A DNA stretch of 64,000 nucleotides from assembly GCF_900107035.1 (NCBI RefSeq), contig NZ_FNOJ01000002.1, positions 180,632 to 244,631 of the forward strand. Reading direction: 5' to 3'. Of this stretch, positions 50,465-58,557 are shown piece after piece. The notes under the pieces were generated by a model. That model was not told the origin of the DNA. It worked only from the letters and a program-made list of their open reading frames with translations, and searched no databases. Numbering within the stretch: position 1 is the first letter of the stretch; each line of letters starts with the position of its first letter. Made by a program: the position numbers and the translations under genes. The stretch comes from Alicyclobacillus hesperidum. Its GTDB lineage: Bacteria; Bacillota; Bacilli; Alicyclobacillales; Alicyclobacillaceae.

Positions 50465-52443
50465 CCCAACCTCCCGAGTGTAGCTTCTGTTTCAACGACT
50501 TCGTGCACTGGAATGTGATAATCGTCGTTGTATTCCAACGCGCGGGCAATCAAGCAGGCGACCACGCCCGCAAGCCCAAGGAACCCTAACCACATTGAGT
50601 CAAAGACAAATCCGAAACCTGCTACGAAGAAAGCAAGACCCATGAAGAACGGACGCGCTGAATTTTTCGGCATGTGAATCGGCTTGATGTCCTCTGCCTT
50701 TGGTTTGAGTTCATCGGTTCTACCCTGTTCCTTGAGCTCCCACCAGACGTCACGGCTCGTAACGGTCGGGATGACGGCAAAGTTGTAATGTGGAGCCGGC
50801 GACGGAAGTGACCACTCAAGCGTACGGCCATCCCACGGATCGCCAGTCAAGTCCCGCTCGCCGTACTTCACGCTGTAAAGGACCTGAATCACGATGAATA
50901 CAAAACCAATAGCCATGATGTACGCGCCAATCGTCGAAATCAGGTTCAGCGTGTTCCATCCCATGTCCGCCGGATAGGTATACATGCGCCGCTGCATACC
51001 CATGAAACCAAGTGCGTATTGTGGCATAAAGCAAACGTAGAAACCGATGTTGAAGAACCAGAACGCCCAACGACCGAGCCTTTCGTCCAGTTTGAATCCG
51101 AACATCTTTGGCCACCAATAGTACATGCCAGCCAACATTCCAAAGACGACACCACCAATCAATACCTGGTGGAAGTGTGCGATGAGGAAGTAGCTGTTGT
51201 GATATTGGTAGTCAGCTGGTGCTGCGGCAAGCATGATCCCTGTCGCCCCGCCAATCGCGAAGCACGGTACGAAGGCAATCGTCCACAACATGGGCAAAGT
51301 CATGCGTATCCGACCACGATACATGGTGAATAGCCAGTTAAACACTTTGACACCCGTCGGTATACCCACGAGCATCGACGCGACTGCGAAAAAGGTATTG
51401 ACATCGGCACCAGCGCCCATCGTAAAGAAGTGGTGGGCCCAGACAAAGTAACTGATGACACTGATCAGCATGAGCGATGCCACCATAGAGCTGTAGCCAA
51501 AAATCCGTTTACGTGCGAACGTTGCCACAACCTCGGAATACACGCCAAACGCCGGCAACACGACGATATAGACTTCCGGATGTCCCCAGACCCAGAACAA
51601 GTTGACGAACATCATCGGATTCCCACCATGCAGGATGGTAAAGAAGTGCGTGCCGAAGATGCGGTCAAGTGTCAACAAGGCAATCGCAATCGCCAAAGCC
51701 GGAAACGCAAAGATGATGACGACGCAAGCTGCTACGGTTGACCACGTAAAGAGAGGCATGTGCATCAACTTCATGCCAGGTGCACGCATCTTAAAAATCG
51801 TCGCCAGGAAGTTGATTCCGGTCGCAATACTGCCGATACCCGTGATCTGCAAGGCAAGCAAGTAATAGTTTTCGCCCGGCCCTGGATCAAACCCTAGTTC
51901 CGACAAAGGAGGATAACTGACCCAACTTGCGTCCGGCGAACCACCGAAAACAAAACTCAGGTTGAAAAGCATGGCAGCAAAGAAGAACAACCAGAACGAG
52001 ATAGCATTCAAGTATGGGAACGCCACATCGCGCGCGCCAATCTGCAGTGGCACGACAATGTTAAAAAGCGCAAAGATAAACGGCATGGCCATAAATAGAA
52101 TCATGATGGTGCCGTGGGTCGTAAAAATCTGATCGTAGTGTTCGGCGGACAAAAAGTGATTGTTGGGTATGGCCAACTGTGTACGCAACAGTTCGGCATC
52201 TGCACCACCACGGAACAGCATCAACAATGCACAAATCAGGTACATAATACCGATCTTTTTATGGTCGACCGTCGTGATCCACTCTCGCCACAACCATTTC
52301 CACTTGTGAAAATACGTCAAGACGAACACGATCCCGATGGAAACCAGCAGAATCGCTACGTCGGAGCCCCAAATCATCGGGCCCTCTTTCCACATCAGAT
52401 ATTTGTCAGCAAACTGCATAAAACCTGATGGCATCTGCCACAC
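50461..52443 (-). CDS. qoxB: Quinol oxidase subunit I (aa3-600 type)
   Basis: The 660-residue catalytic subunit has about 15 membrane segments. Visible are I-T-T-V-D-H-K-K-I-G-I-M-Y near 57, T-T-H-G-T-I-M near 108 (heme a ligand), W-V-W-G-H-P-E-V-Y near 285 (CuB His and cross-linked Tyr), V-W-A-H-H-F-F near 335 and later H-x-H in the heme a3/a region. It reduces O2 and pumps protons. Length and N-terminal region are those of QoxB/CyoB rather than short CtaD. It follows qoxA by 10 nt. Confidence 0.95.
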   Translation of the reverse strand: MWQMPSGFMQFADKYLMWKEGPMIWGSDVAILLVSIGIVFVLTYFHKWKWLWREWITTVDHKKIGIMYLICALLMLFRGGADAELLRTQLAIPNNHFLSAEHYDQIFTTHGTIMILFMAMPFIFALFNIVVPLQIGARDVAFPYLNAISFWLFFFAAMLFNLSFVFGGSPDASWVSYPPLSELGFDPGPGENYYLLALQITGIGSIATGINFLATIFKMRAPGMKLMHMPLFTWSTVAACVVIIFAFPALAIAIALLTLDRIFGTHFFTILHGGNPMMFVNLFWVWGHPEVYIVVLPAFGVYSEVVATFARKRIFGYSSMVASLMLISVISYFVWAHHFFTMGAGADVNTFFAVASMLVGIPTGVKVFNWLFTMYRGRIRMTLPMLWTIAFVPCFAIGGATGIMLAAAPADYQYHNSYFLIAHFHQVLIGGVVFGMLAGMYYWWPKMFGFKLDERLGRWAFWFFNIGFYVCFMPQYALGFMGMQRRMYTYPADMGWNTLNLISTIGAYIMAIGFVFIVIQVLYSVKYGERDLTGDPWDGRTLEWSLPSPAPHYNFAVIPTVTSRDVWWELKEQGRTDELKPKAEDIKPIHMPKNSARPFFMGLAFFVAGFGFVFDSMWLGFLGLAGVVACLIARALEYNDDYHIPVHEVVETEATLGRLG

Positions 52444-52453
52444 TCCCTTCCGC

Positions 52454-53473
52454 TCACTTCTGTGAAGAGCTCGTGCCTGTAGCGGACATCGCGCTCATGT
52501 TGGTCATATTGCTCATACCTGACATACTGTCGCCCGAGCCGACTCCCGTAGAGTTTGTATGGATCCCTGCTTTGAGCGGAGAACCAGTCTGGTTCATCAT
52601 GTTCGGCATATACTGCCCACCATCCGCCCAAATCGTGCCGTTAAACAATCCTGGTGGGAACGAGCTATACGACTTTGTTCCAATCACGCTCGGCTCTTTG
52701 AGCTGAGCGTAGCCAGCTTTCGTCAAAGCCGGAGAACTTGCTTTGACCTGTTTCACCCAAGCTTCAAAGTTGCTATCCGATGTTGCAATCACGTTGAAGT
52801 CCATGTGAGCAAAACCAGCTCCGGTAAAGTTGGCGCCATGCCCATAATAGGTTCCAGCCTTATCGGCCTCGAGCCAGAGGCGCATCGCCATGCCCGGCAT
52901 CGTGTACTCTTGCCCACCTAGTTGCGGAACCCAGAATGAATTCATAGGTGCATCAGATGTCAACTCAAATTGAATCGGTACACCTGTTGGAATTTCGGCG
53001 TAATTCACGGTTGCGATACCCTGCCCGGGATACTGGAACAACCATTTCCAATCAAGTGATGTCACCTGAATGGTGATGGGTGTGACATCCGCTGACTCAG
53101 CAGGCGGCTTGGTCAGAGCGAAGGTCGTTTTAGCGGTAAATGCGCCAAGAACCCCTACAATAACGATTGGAATTCCCCACCACACGACCTCAAGCCCTTT
53201 ACTCTCTGACCATTTCGGCGTATACGGTGCGGTGTTTCCCGGCTTATCACGGTACCGCCAAACAATGTAGAATAGCAGGATGAGAACTGGGATAATGACA
53301 ATGCCCACGAGGATCGCAGACATCACAATAAGATGCAACTCTTCTCGCCCCACAGGCCCGGCCGGATCAAGCACCATGTACTGACGGCCGCAGCCAGTCG
53401 CAAAGAGCACCAACAGGGCCGCACTTAAAAATGTGAGGCTTTTTGCTCGGCGTGGACTGTGCCCCGTTTTCAA
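52454..53473 (-). CDS. qoxA: Quinol oxidase subunit II lipoprotein
   Basis: About 339 residues: lipobox F-A-T-G-C near residue 30, V-L-D-P-A-G-P-V-G, two membrane segments and a cupredoxin domain. The CuA ligand set of cytochrome c oxidases is absent; G-A-N-F-T-G-A-G-F-A-H-M stands in its place, as in QoxA/CyoA, so the enzyme takes electrons from menaquinol and not cytochrome c. No C-terminal cytochrome c domain is present; the tail is rich in Ser, Met, Asn and Gly. TTG 53473 lies 8 nt after AAGGAG; GTG 53482 abuts it. A CRP-type site is 120 nt upstream. Confidence 0.92.
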   Translation of the reverse strand: MKTGHSPRRAKSLTFLSAALLVLFATGCGRQYMVLDPAGPVGREELHLIVMSAILVGIVIIPVLILLFYIVWRYRDKPGNTAPYTPKWSESKGLEVVWWGIPIVIVGVLGAFTAKTTFALTKPPAESADVTPITIQVTSLDWKWLFQYPGQGIATVNYAEIPTGVPIQFELTSDAPMNSFWVPQLGGQEYTMPGMAMRLWLEADKAGTYYGHGANFTGAGFAHMDFNVIATSDSNFEAWVKQVKASSPALTKAGYAQLKEPSVIGTKSYSSFPPGLFNGTIWADGGQYMPNMMNQTGSPLKAGIHTNSTGVGSGDSMSGMSNMTNMSAMSATGTSSSQK

Positions 53474-53592
53474 TCTGTTCACTCCTTCGTGTCCGAGGCT
53501 GATTCTCGTTACCTGGAATCGGCAAGTAGAGTCTTACAGCCTCCTAGTTTCCCTCGACGCCTGAAGGGTAGCACCCGACGCGTTTCGACATG

Positions 53593-53608
53593 TGTGCGAA
53601 ATATCACA
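53593..53608. promoter_or_regulatory. CRP-type operator, site 4, before qoxA
   Basis: TGTGC-GAAATA-TCACA matches at 9 of 10 positions and lies about 120 nt before the qoxA start. The gene-free stretch 53474-53909 otherwise shows no coding frame or RNA gene that I recognise. Confidence 0.6.
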
Positions 53609-53832
53609 CCCTGACAGCGCCGCGAGATGGTGTTCACAAACTGTTCTCGTTTGCCTTCTACACGCCCCTTAGCGAGGGGACGGCTCCAGCTTACCCCCGG
53701 TACACCGTTGCCTGAAGGCATAAGCGAACTAATTCCATTCATCCTTTTCTTCCATAGGAACGTGATCCGTTTGGACTAGTGCGATGTGCCTAACGAAGAA
53801 ACGACTGGGCCCAGGTGCTCCATATCTCAAAT

Positions 53833-53848
53833 CGTGACAGATCTCACA
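53833..53848. promoter_or_regulatory. CRP-type operator, site 5, before the ferredoxin gene
   Basis: CGTGA-CAGATC-TCACA matches at 9 of 10 positions and lies 62 nt before the ferredoxin start codon. Confidence 0.7.
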
Positions 53849-53909
53849 GAAGCTCGCGATGAAGCGTCGTAAGCTGTGATGGCTTCCTGAAGCGAAAGGA
53901 GGAAGATCA

Positions 53910-54149
53910 TTGGCATTTGTCATTACATCGCCGTGCATTGGTGAAAAAGCTGCAGATTGTGTCGAAGCCTGTCCGGTCGATGCCATCCATGACGCCGGTG
54001 AAACCTACTTGATTGACCCGGACGTTTGCATTGACTGTGGCGCCTGTGAACCCGTGTGTCCTGTCTCGGCCATTTTTCAGGAAGACAGCGTGCCGGATGA
54101 GGAACAACCGTGGATTGCCATCAACAGAGACTTTTTTCGCAACCGTTGA
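53910..54149 (+). CDS. 7Fe-type ferredoxin
   Basis: The 79-residue protein has Cys9, 17 and 21 (C-I-G-E-K-A-A-D-C-V-E-A-C-P) and Cys40, 43, 46, 50 (C-I-D-C-G-A-C-E-P-V-C-P), the pattern of [3Fe-4S][4Fe-4S] ferredoxins (FdxA type), and an acidic tail. A TTG start follows AAAGGAGG. It is a cytoplasmic low-potential electron carrier and here is a monocistronic unit with its own CRP-type site, divergent from the quinol oxidase operon. Confidence 0.93.
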   Translation: MAFVITSPCIGEKAADCVEACPVDAIHDAGETYLIDPDVCIDCGACEPVCPVSAIFQEDSVPDEEQPWIAINRDFFRNR

Positions 54150-54170
54150 AGAGAAGATGGAAGCAAACCA

Positions 54171-54198
54171 GGGCTACTCCCCACAGTGGGAGTAGCCC
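54171..54198 (+). terminator. Terminator of the ferredoxin gene
   Basis: An 11-bp perfect stem GGGCTACTCCC/GGGAGTAGCCC with a 6-nt loop is followed by CUUU. It lies 22 nt after the stop. Confidence 0.85.
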
Positions 54199-54350
54199 CT
54201 TTAGGCTGTATGCAATTGGCAGATGCGCTGACGTAACTAGTACAAAAGGGTCGTGCGGTTTGCAAGCAGTCTTGCTATAGTGGGGGAAGCCAATTTCAAT
54301 TTAGAGTAGATTTCGTTCCAATCAGCGATACAGCGCCTACGGGAAAGTCG

Positions 54351-54920
54351 GTGGTTCTCGTGAAATGGAGTCATTCATTGCATGCTATACAGTTTTGGCT
54401 CGCCAAAACGGACCGTGCCGTCGTACACACCATCGATAGCCACACCAATCTCGCGACAGCCGTTGTCGTGTTAAGCCTTTGTGTGTGGGGAATAGTTACG
54501 CATCACTTGAGCTTCGCGATCGCCATTATAGGTGTCGGCGCTATTGCGTTTACTTTAGGGGCGACACTATCTTTATTCGTCTCCGTGGTTCTAACCATCT
54601 TAAGCGTCAAAACAGGACATGAGTTCAACGCGACGCTGACAACGGCGCTCTTCGAATTCGTCGGCTATCTGCTTGTGGCCCGTCTGGGTTTTAAGCATCG
54701 TCAGGAACAAAACGTCCTGCAGAAAAGGGGGCAGACTGCCATGACTCACCGCGATCAAGTCATGCCTTGGCACGTATCCAACGACATTCGAACCTCGTTG
54801 GCGGCGGTACGGTTTTTGCTTTTCCCAATTCGAGATGAACAAAACCACCATTCTGTCGATGAGGCCATGAATGAACTTTCTAGATTGGAAAAGTTGTTTG
54901 AAGAAATGGAAAAGAAATAG
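54351..54920 (+). CDS. Two-helix membrane protein with a degenerate histidine-kinase dimerisation domain
   Basis: The 189-residue protein has two or three hydrophobic segments (about 35-115) and a soluble tail. The tail reads V-S-N-D-I-R-T-S-L-A-A-V-R-F-L-L and a closing helix L-S-R-L-E-K-L-F-E-E-M, very like the HisKA helix pair of sensor kinases, but where the phospho-accepting H-E-x-R-T-P-L stands the sequence has N-D-I-R-T-S-L. No ATPase domain follows. It may be a decayed kinase or a non-catalytic dimerisation partner. The GTG start has only a weak ribosome site. Convergent with the NarL-type regulator gene. Confidence 0.55.
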   Translation: MVLVKWSHSLHAIQFWLAKTDRAVVHTIDSHTNLATAVVVLSLCVWGIVTHHLSFAIAIIGVGAIAFTLGATLSLFVSVVLTILSVKTGHEFNATLTTALFEFVGYLLVARLGFKHRQEQNVLQKRGQTAMTHRDQVMPWHVSNDIRTSLAAVRFLLFPIRDEQNHHSVDEAMNELSRLEKLFEEMEKK

Positions 54921-54932
54921 TCGCCATAAATA

Positions 54933-54957
54933 GGCGCCTACTCAAAGAGTAGCCGCC
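54933..54957. terminator. Hairpin between convergent kinase-like and response-regulator genes
   Basis: A stem of 10 pairs with one internal C-C mismatch (54933-54943 with 54947-54957) lies between the two convergent genes. Confidence 0.45.
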
Positions 54958-54994
54958 ACACCTGCAAAAAATTCACCCATTAACCCTGTACCTT

Positions 54995-55669
54995 TTATTC
55001 GGGTCTTTCTTCGCTCGTGTACCCTTCCCGCAGCGCATACGCAGCGGCTTGTACGCGATTGCTTAGATGCAACTTTTCGAGAATGCTCCGCACATGATTG
55101 CGCACCGTATTCTCACTAATATATAAGGCTTTTGCGATCTCGCGGTTGGTGGCGCCTGTACTCAGTTTGCGCAACACCTCAAGTTCACGCTCCGTTAAAG
55201 CATCTACTTCCGGTTTCACCTGCGCTTTCTGTGGCGATGAGAACTCGGTAATAATATGCATGGCCAAGTCGCTCGGTATGACTGGCTCGCCTGCGTATAC
55301 GCGCTGGATACTTTCGATGACTGCCACAGGACTCGCATTTTTCAATACATATCCAGACGCGCCACTCTTAATTGCATCGAACAGTGATTCCTCCGCACTT
55401 GATACCGTTAAGATCAGAATTCTGATATGTGGAAATTTCTCCTTAATCATACGCGTAGCTTCAAGGCCACTACAAACAGGCATGTTAATATCCATTAATA
55501 CGACGTCGGGCTGCTGGGTCGCGCACAACTCGAGTGCTACCTGGCCGTTTTCAGCCTGACCTACAACCTCAATTTCAGGAACCCCCCCAAGGATTGCACT
55601 TACACCTTGGCGGAATAGCTCGTGATCGTCGACAAGTAACACGCGAATCGGGTCTGTCCGCTCTGACAT
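54995..55669 (-). CDS. NarL/FixJ-family response regulator
   Basis: A 224-residue response regulator: receiver domain (1-120) with V-D-D-H near 13, phospho-acceptor Asp in V-V-L-M-D-I-N-M-P near 58, Thr and Lys switches (L-T-V, V-L-K-N), then a LuxR-type helix-turn-helix (T-E-R-E-L-E-V-L near 160, N-R-E-I-A-K-A-L-Y-I-S-E-N-T-V near 178). ATG 55669 has GAGGTG upstream. It lies downstream of the cupredoxin gene in the same direction. The only complete kinase nearby (56.9 kb) is of the HisKA type, whereas NarL-type regulators usually pair with HisKA_3 kinases. Confidence 0.92.
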   Translation of the reverse strand: MSERTDPIRVLLVDDHELFRQGVSAILGGVPEIEVVGQAENGQVALELCATQQPDVVLMDINMPVCSGLEATRMIKEKFPHIRILILTVSSAEESLFDAIKSGASGYVLKNASPVAVIESIQRVYAGEPVIPSDLAMHIITEFSSPQKAQVKPEVDALTERELEVLRKLSTGATNREIAKALYISENTVRNHVRSILEKLHLSNRVQAAAYALREGYTSEERPE

Positions 55670-55714
55670 CCACATACACCTCACAATCGTTCGCTAAATT
55701 CCACCAGCGGCCTA

Positions 55715-56569
55715 TCATGATGTCACGGAAATATCCCCCATCATATACCCATTATGCATCATGGCCCATCCACCAGCTCCGGTATCACATGCAATGATAC
55801 AACTCCACGGAAACGTACCGGTCTTGTTTGGCGTAAATGTGAACGTCGTTTCGGAGGGTGTGCCCGCCCCGCTTGCGCCCGTGAATACCTCGTTAATACC
55901 AAGGCCGGGATCGGTCAGACTGTGGCTACCTGTATCGAAATTCTCGACAGTTACCTGTACGGGAATGCCCTTTTGCACAGTAAAATCTGCGGGCGAATAG
56001 GAATCGTGCAACTTGCCATCCGCGGCCGCATAGTGAAGCCCGTCCTTAATGGCAAGATAAATATATTGTTTGTTCTGATAGGGCACCACGTGCATAATCC
56101 CTTCCATAAACCCTTGGTGATTCAATGCCCAGCGATCGAGGTGGCCATCAACCGAGGCTGTACACCGCCATGAAAAAGCCCCCTCCGTTGTTGGCGTAAA
56201 GGTAATAGTGGAAATCACAGGAACGCCTTGCCTCGGTGCCGCCGCAATGTGTAGTCGCAATCCAAGCATGGTATTCACAAGTGTGTATTGATTGGCACTG
56301 TAATTGTATACACTCAACTTGACCGGCACGCCCTTTACGACCGTAAAATTGGGATTCGTAACCGTATCATGCAGCTTTCCATCTGCACCCAAGCGTGAAC
56401 CGGGCAATACCGTTAAGGCAACAGTTTGCATGCTCAGTTTGGTTGTCGTATTCGTTGTCGACCCTGAATTCGAAACGGCAGGTGCATTTGGGCTCGCCGG
56501 CCCAGCTGTGCCACACCCCGCAACACCCATAACAAGAAGAGCAGCGGCAACCCACGCAGTTCTCCTCAT
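55715..56569 (-). CDS. Tandem cupredoxin lipoprotein with a CuA-like second domain
   Basis: The 284-residue protein has a lipobox M-G-V-A-G-C (Cys near 19), a Ser/Asn/Thr linker and two similar cupredoxin domains. The second (about 165-284) ends W-S-C-I-I-A-C-D-T, then W-A-M-M-H-N-G-Y-M-M: two cysteines spaced by three, a His and Mets, resembling CuA or related electron-transfer sites. The first (about 40-160) has W-R-C-T-A-S-V-D and W-A-L-N-H-Q-G-F-M, so the second Cys is lost there. It is outside the membrane and may carry electrons to or store copper for NirK. GGAGGG precedes ATG 56569. Confidence 0.7.
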   Translation of the reverse strand: MRRTAWVAAALLVMGVAGCGTAGPASPNAPAVSNSGSTTNTTTKLSMQTVALTVLPGSRLGADGKLHDTVTNPNFTVVKGVPVKLSVYNYSANQYTLVNTMLGLRLHIAAAPRQGVPVISTITFTPTTEGAFSWRCTASVDGHLDRWALNHQGFMEGIMHVVPYQNKQYIYLAIKDGLHYAAADGKLHDSYSPADFTVQKGIPVQVTVENFDTGSHSLTDPGLGINEVFTGASGAGTPSETTFTFTPNKTGTFPWSCIIACDTGAGGWAMMHNGYMMGDISVTS

Positions 56570-56666
56570 TGACTGGTCCCTCCAAATCATTAAAATCCGT
56601 GTATGTCTAGGTTTCCATGAGTAGTCAAGCGAAAACTCCCTGCAAGATCACATTACGCGCGAGTTA

Positions 56667-56760
56667 GCCATCTGCGTAGACAAGAATGAGCCATCTTCGT
56701 AGAAACACCCGTAGTCTTAACCGACCCGTCATCTAGTCCGGATGGACTATACCATATAGT
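56667..56760. promoter_or_regulatory. Direct and inverted repeats between the cupredoxin and kinase genes
   Basis: GCCATCTGCGTAGA (56667-56680) recurs as GCCATCTTCGTAGA (56690-56703), 23 bp apart. Further on lie TAGTCC-GGAT-GGACTA (56734-56749) and ACTAT-ACCAT-ATAGT (56746-56760). Such repeats suggest response-regulator or other operator sites in this divergent promoter region. Confidence 0.5.
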
Positions 56761-56868
56761 TCAAGTGGGTGGGACTGCAATATATGTCGTGTTATAGTGT
56801 TTGAGGATGTCTGAAATCAATCCAACTCATTTTACAGATAAAGCTCGGTTACGCATGGGGGTGAGGTC

Positions 56869-58353
56869 ATGCTGAAAGAGTCTCTGCAGTCACTGGAGTT
56901 GATTGTGAAACGATTGACCGACCTGAACACTGCACTCGACAAGGCCTTAATTGTAGCCATCACAGATGTTCGCGGCGACATTACGTTTGCCAACACAAAG
57001 TTCTGTGAGATCTCCAAATACAGCCGCGAAGAATTGCTCGGCCAAAATCACCGAATTATTAACTCCGGTTATCACTCAAAGGAATTCTTTAGAGATATGT
57101 GGAGAACCATCGCAAATGGACGCATTTGGACTGGAGAGGTTAAGAATCGAGCGAAAGACGGCTCATTTTATTGGATGGACACCATCATCGTTCCCTTACT
57201 CAATGAGTCAGGAAAACCATATCAGTATGTGTCCTTCCGCAACGACATCACAGCCCGAAAACTTGAGGAAGAGAAAATAGACGTACTCATCAAGACCATG
57301 CCAGACGTGGTCATCTTTCAAGACGGTACCGGACGTTGGTTGCTGGCGAACGCGGCAGCCATCGATTTATTCCAACTGAACAAGGATACCTACCAAGGCT
57401 TGCAAACAGACGAGATCGTCAAACAAGATTCGGTTCGTTCTACGTGGCTCCACAAGTTTAACGCAACGAATGAGAGTGTGTGGGAACTAGCTCGCTCTGT
57501 GCGCGAAGAGATTTTGCTTGAACAAGCCAACGGAGTGCCCATGACGTTTGAAGTCACGAAAGCGCCCGTCTTTCACAGCGATGGCCAACGCAGCGGACTC
57601 ATTCTGATTGGCAGAGACGTCACCCGGCGGCACCAGGCAGAGGAAGCCTTGCGCAGATCCGAAACCATCGCAGCCATCGGTCAACTTGCCTCTGGCATTG
57701 CGCATGAAATACGAAATCCACTGGCAGGAATCAAATGGGCAATGGAATCGTTGCGTAGCAAATACCCAGACAGCCTGGATCAGCTAAACATGATCATGGA
57801 TGAATTGGACAGGATCGACAGTATCGTCGGGGAGCTACTCACGCTGGCAAAGCCACATGAGGCACAACATGGCTATGTACACATTCACGACGTGCTACAA
57901 GGCGTCATCACGCTAATGACCGGTAATGCGCGGAAGAACAACGTGTCGATTCAATTCGTTGTGCCTGACACATTGCCACGCATTCATTGTGACCCGCATC
58001 AACTGAAGCAGGTTTTCATCAACTTGCTGAAAAACGCGATTGAGGCCATGCCAGATGGCGGCACCGTCCGCATCGAAGGCCTGGATGATCCACGTGCTCG
58101 TCGTATCGTGGTTCGTCTAACAGATGAAGGAACAGGCATCCCTGAGCACTTATTGCAGCGCCTGGGACAACCGTTTATATCCACAAAGGAGAAGGGAACA
58201 GGCCTGGGCCTGATGGTTACGAAGAAAATCGTTCAGGATCATCACGGAGCCTTGACGTTTAGAAAGAACGATCCGCGTGGGACCATAGCTGAAGTCGAAC
58301 TCCCGTACGATTGGTTGCACACTGCCCCCAGCACGGTACCCTTAGGTGAATAG
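56869..58353 (+). CDS. Cytoplasmic PAS-domain sensor histidine kinase
   Basis: The 494-residue protein has no membrane segments. Two PAS domains (about 20-135, with D-I-T-F-A-N, N-H-R-I-I-N-S-G-Y-H and W-T-G-E-V; and 140-260) precede a HisKA domain with H-E-I-R-N-P-L-A-G-I near 280 and an HATPase domain with N-L-L-K-N-A-I-E-A, D-E-G-T-G-I-P and T-G-L-G-L-M-V. The first PAS resembles the aerotaxis/redox type (N-A-N-T-K-F-C-E-I-S). It may sense redox or oxygen. GGGGTGAGGTC precedes the ATG. No partner regulator is adjacent in the same operon. Confidence 0.93.
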   Translation: MLKESLQSLELIVKRLTDLNTALDKALIVAITDVRGDITFANTKFCEISKYSREELLGQNHRIINSGYHSKEFFRDMWRTIANGRIWTGEVKNRAKDGSFYWMDTIIVPLLNESGKPYQYVSFRNDITARKLEEEKIDVLIKTMPDVVIFQDGTGRWLLANAAAIDLFQLNKDTYQGLQTDEIVKQDSVRSTWLHKFNATNESVWELARSVREEILLEQANGVPMTFEVTKAPVFHSDGQRSGLILIGRDVTRRHQAEEALRRSETIAAIGQLASGIAHEIRNPLAGIKWAMESLRSKYPDSLDQLNMIMDELDRIDSIVGELLTLAKPHEAQHGYVHIHDVLQGVITLMTGNARKNNVSIQFVVPDTLPRIHCDPHQLKQVFINLLKNAIEAMPDGGTVRIEGLDDPRARRIVVRLTDEGTGIPEHLLQRLGQPFISTKEKGTGLGLMVTKKIVQDHHGALTFRKNDPRGTIAEVELPYDWLHTAPSTVPLGE

Positions 58354-58442
58354 CCGACAAAGTAACCTGATCTTGTCGCGCTTCCCGCCGCTCCATGGGC
58401 AACGCGTGTTCAAGGGAGCAGACAATGCTTATTTGCCATAAC

Positions 58443-58513
58443 GGTTGCGTCAGACGCGGTCTACATGAGACACGGCGGGCGTATAAAATAACCCTTGTTC
58501 GCCTGACGCAACC
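58443..58513. repeat. Long-spaced inverted repeat between convergent genes
   Basis: GGTTGCGTCAG (58443-58453) is repeated inverted at 58503-58513, with 49 nt between. It lies between the convergent kinase and flavoprotein genes, where a shared terminator would be expected; the spacing is unusually large for one. The 200-nt gap holds no gene. Confidence 0.4.
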
Positions 58514-58557
58514 CTTGTGTACGCAATCCTTTTGCCACTCGTTCAGAGTCAGTCTTG

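Noticed and set aside
53474..53909. Possible tRNA or small RNA in the qoxA-ferredoxin gap
   Set aside because: No cloverleaf, anticodon arm or conserved T-loop could be drawn; only the two CRP-type sites are supported.
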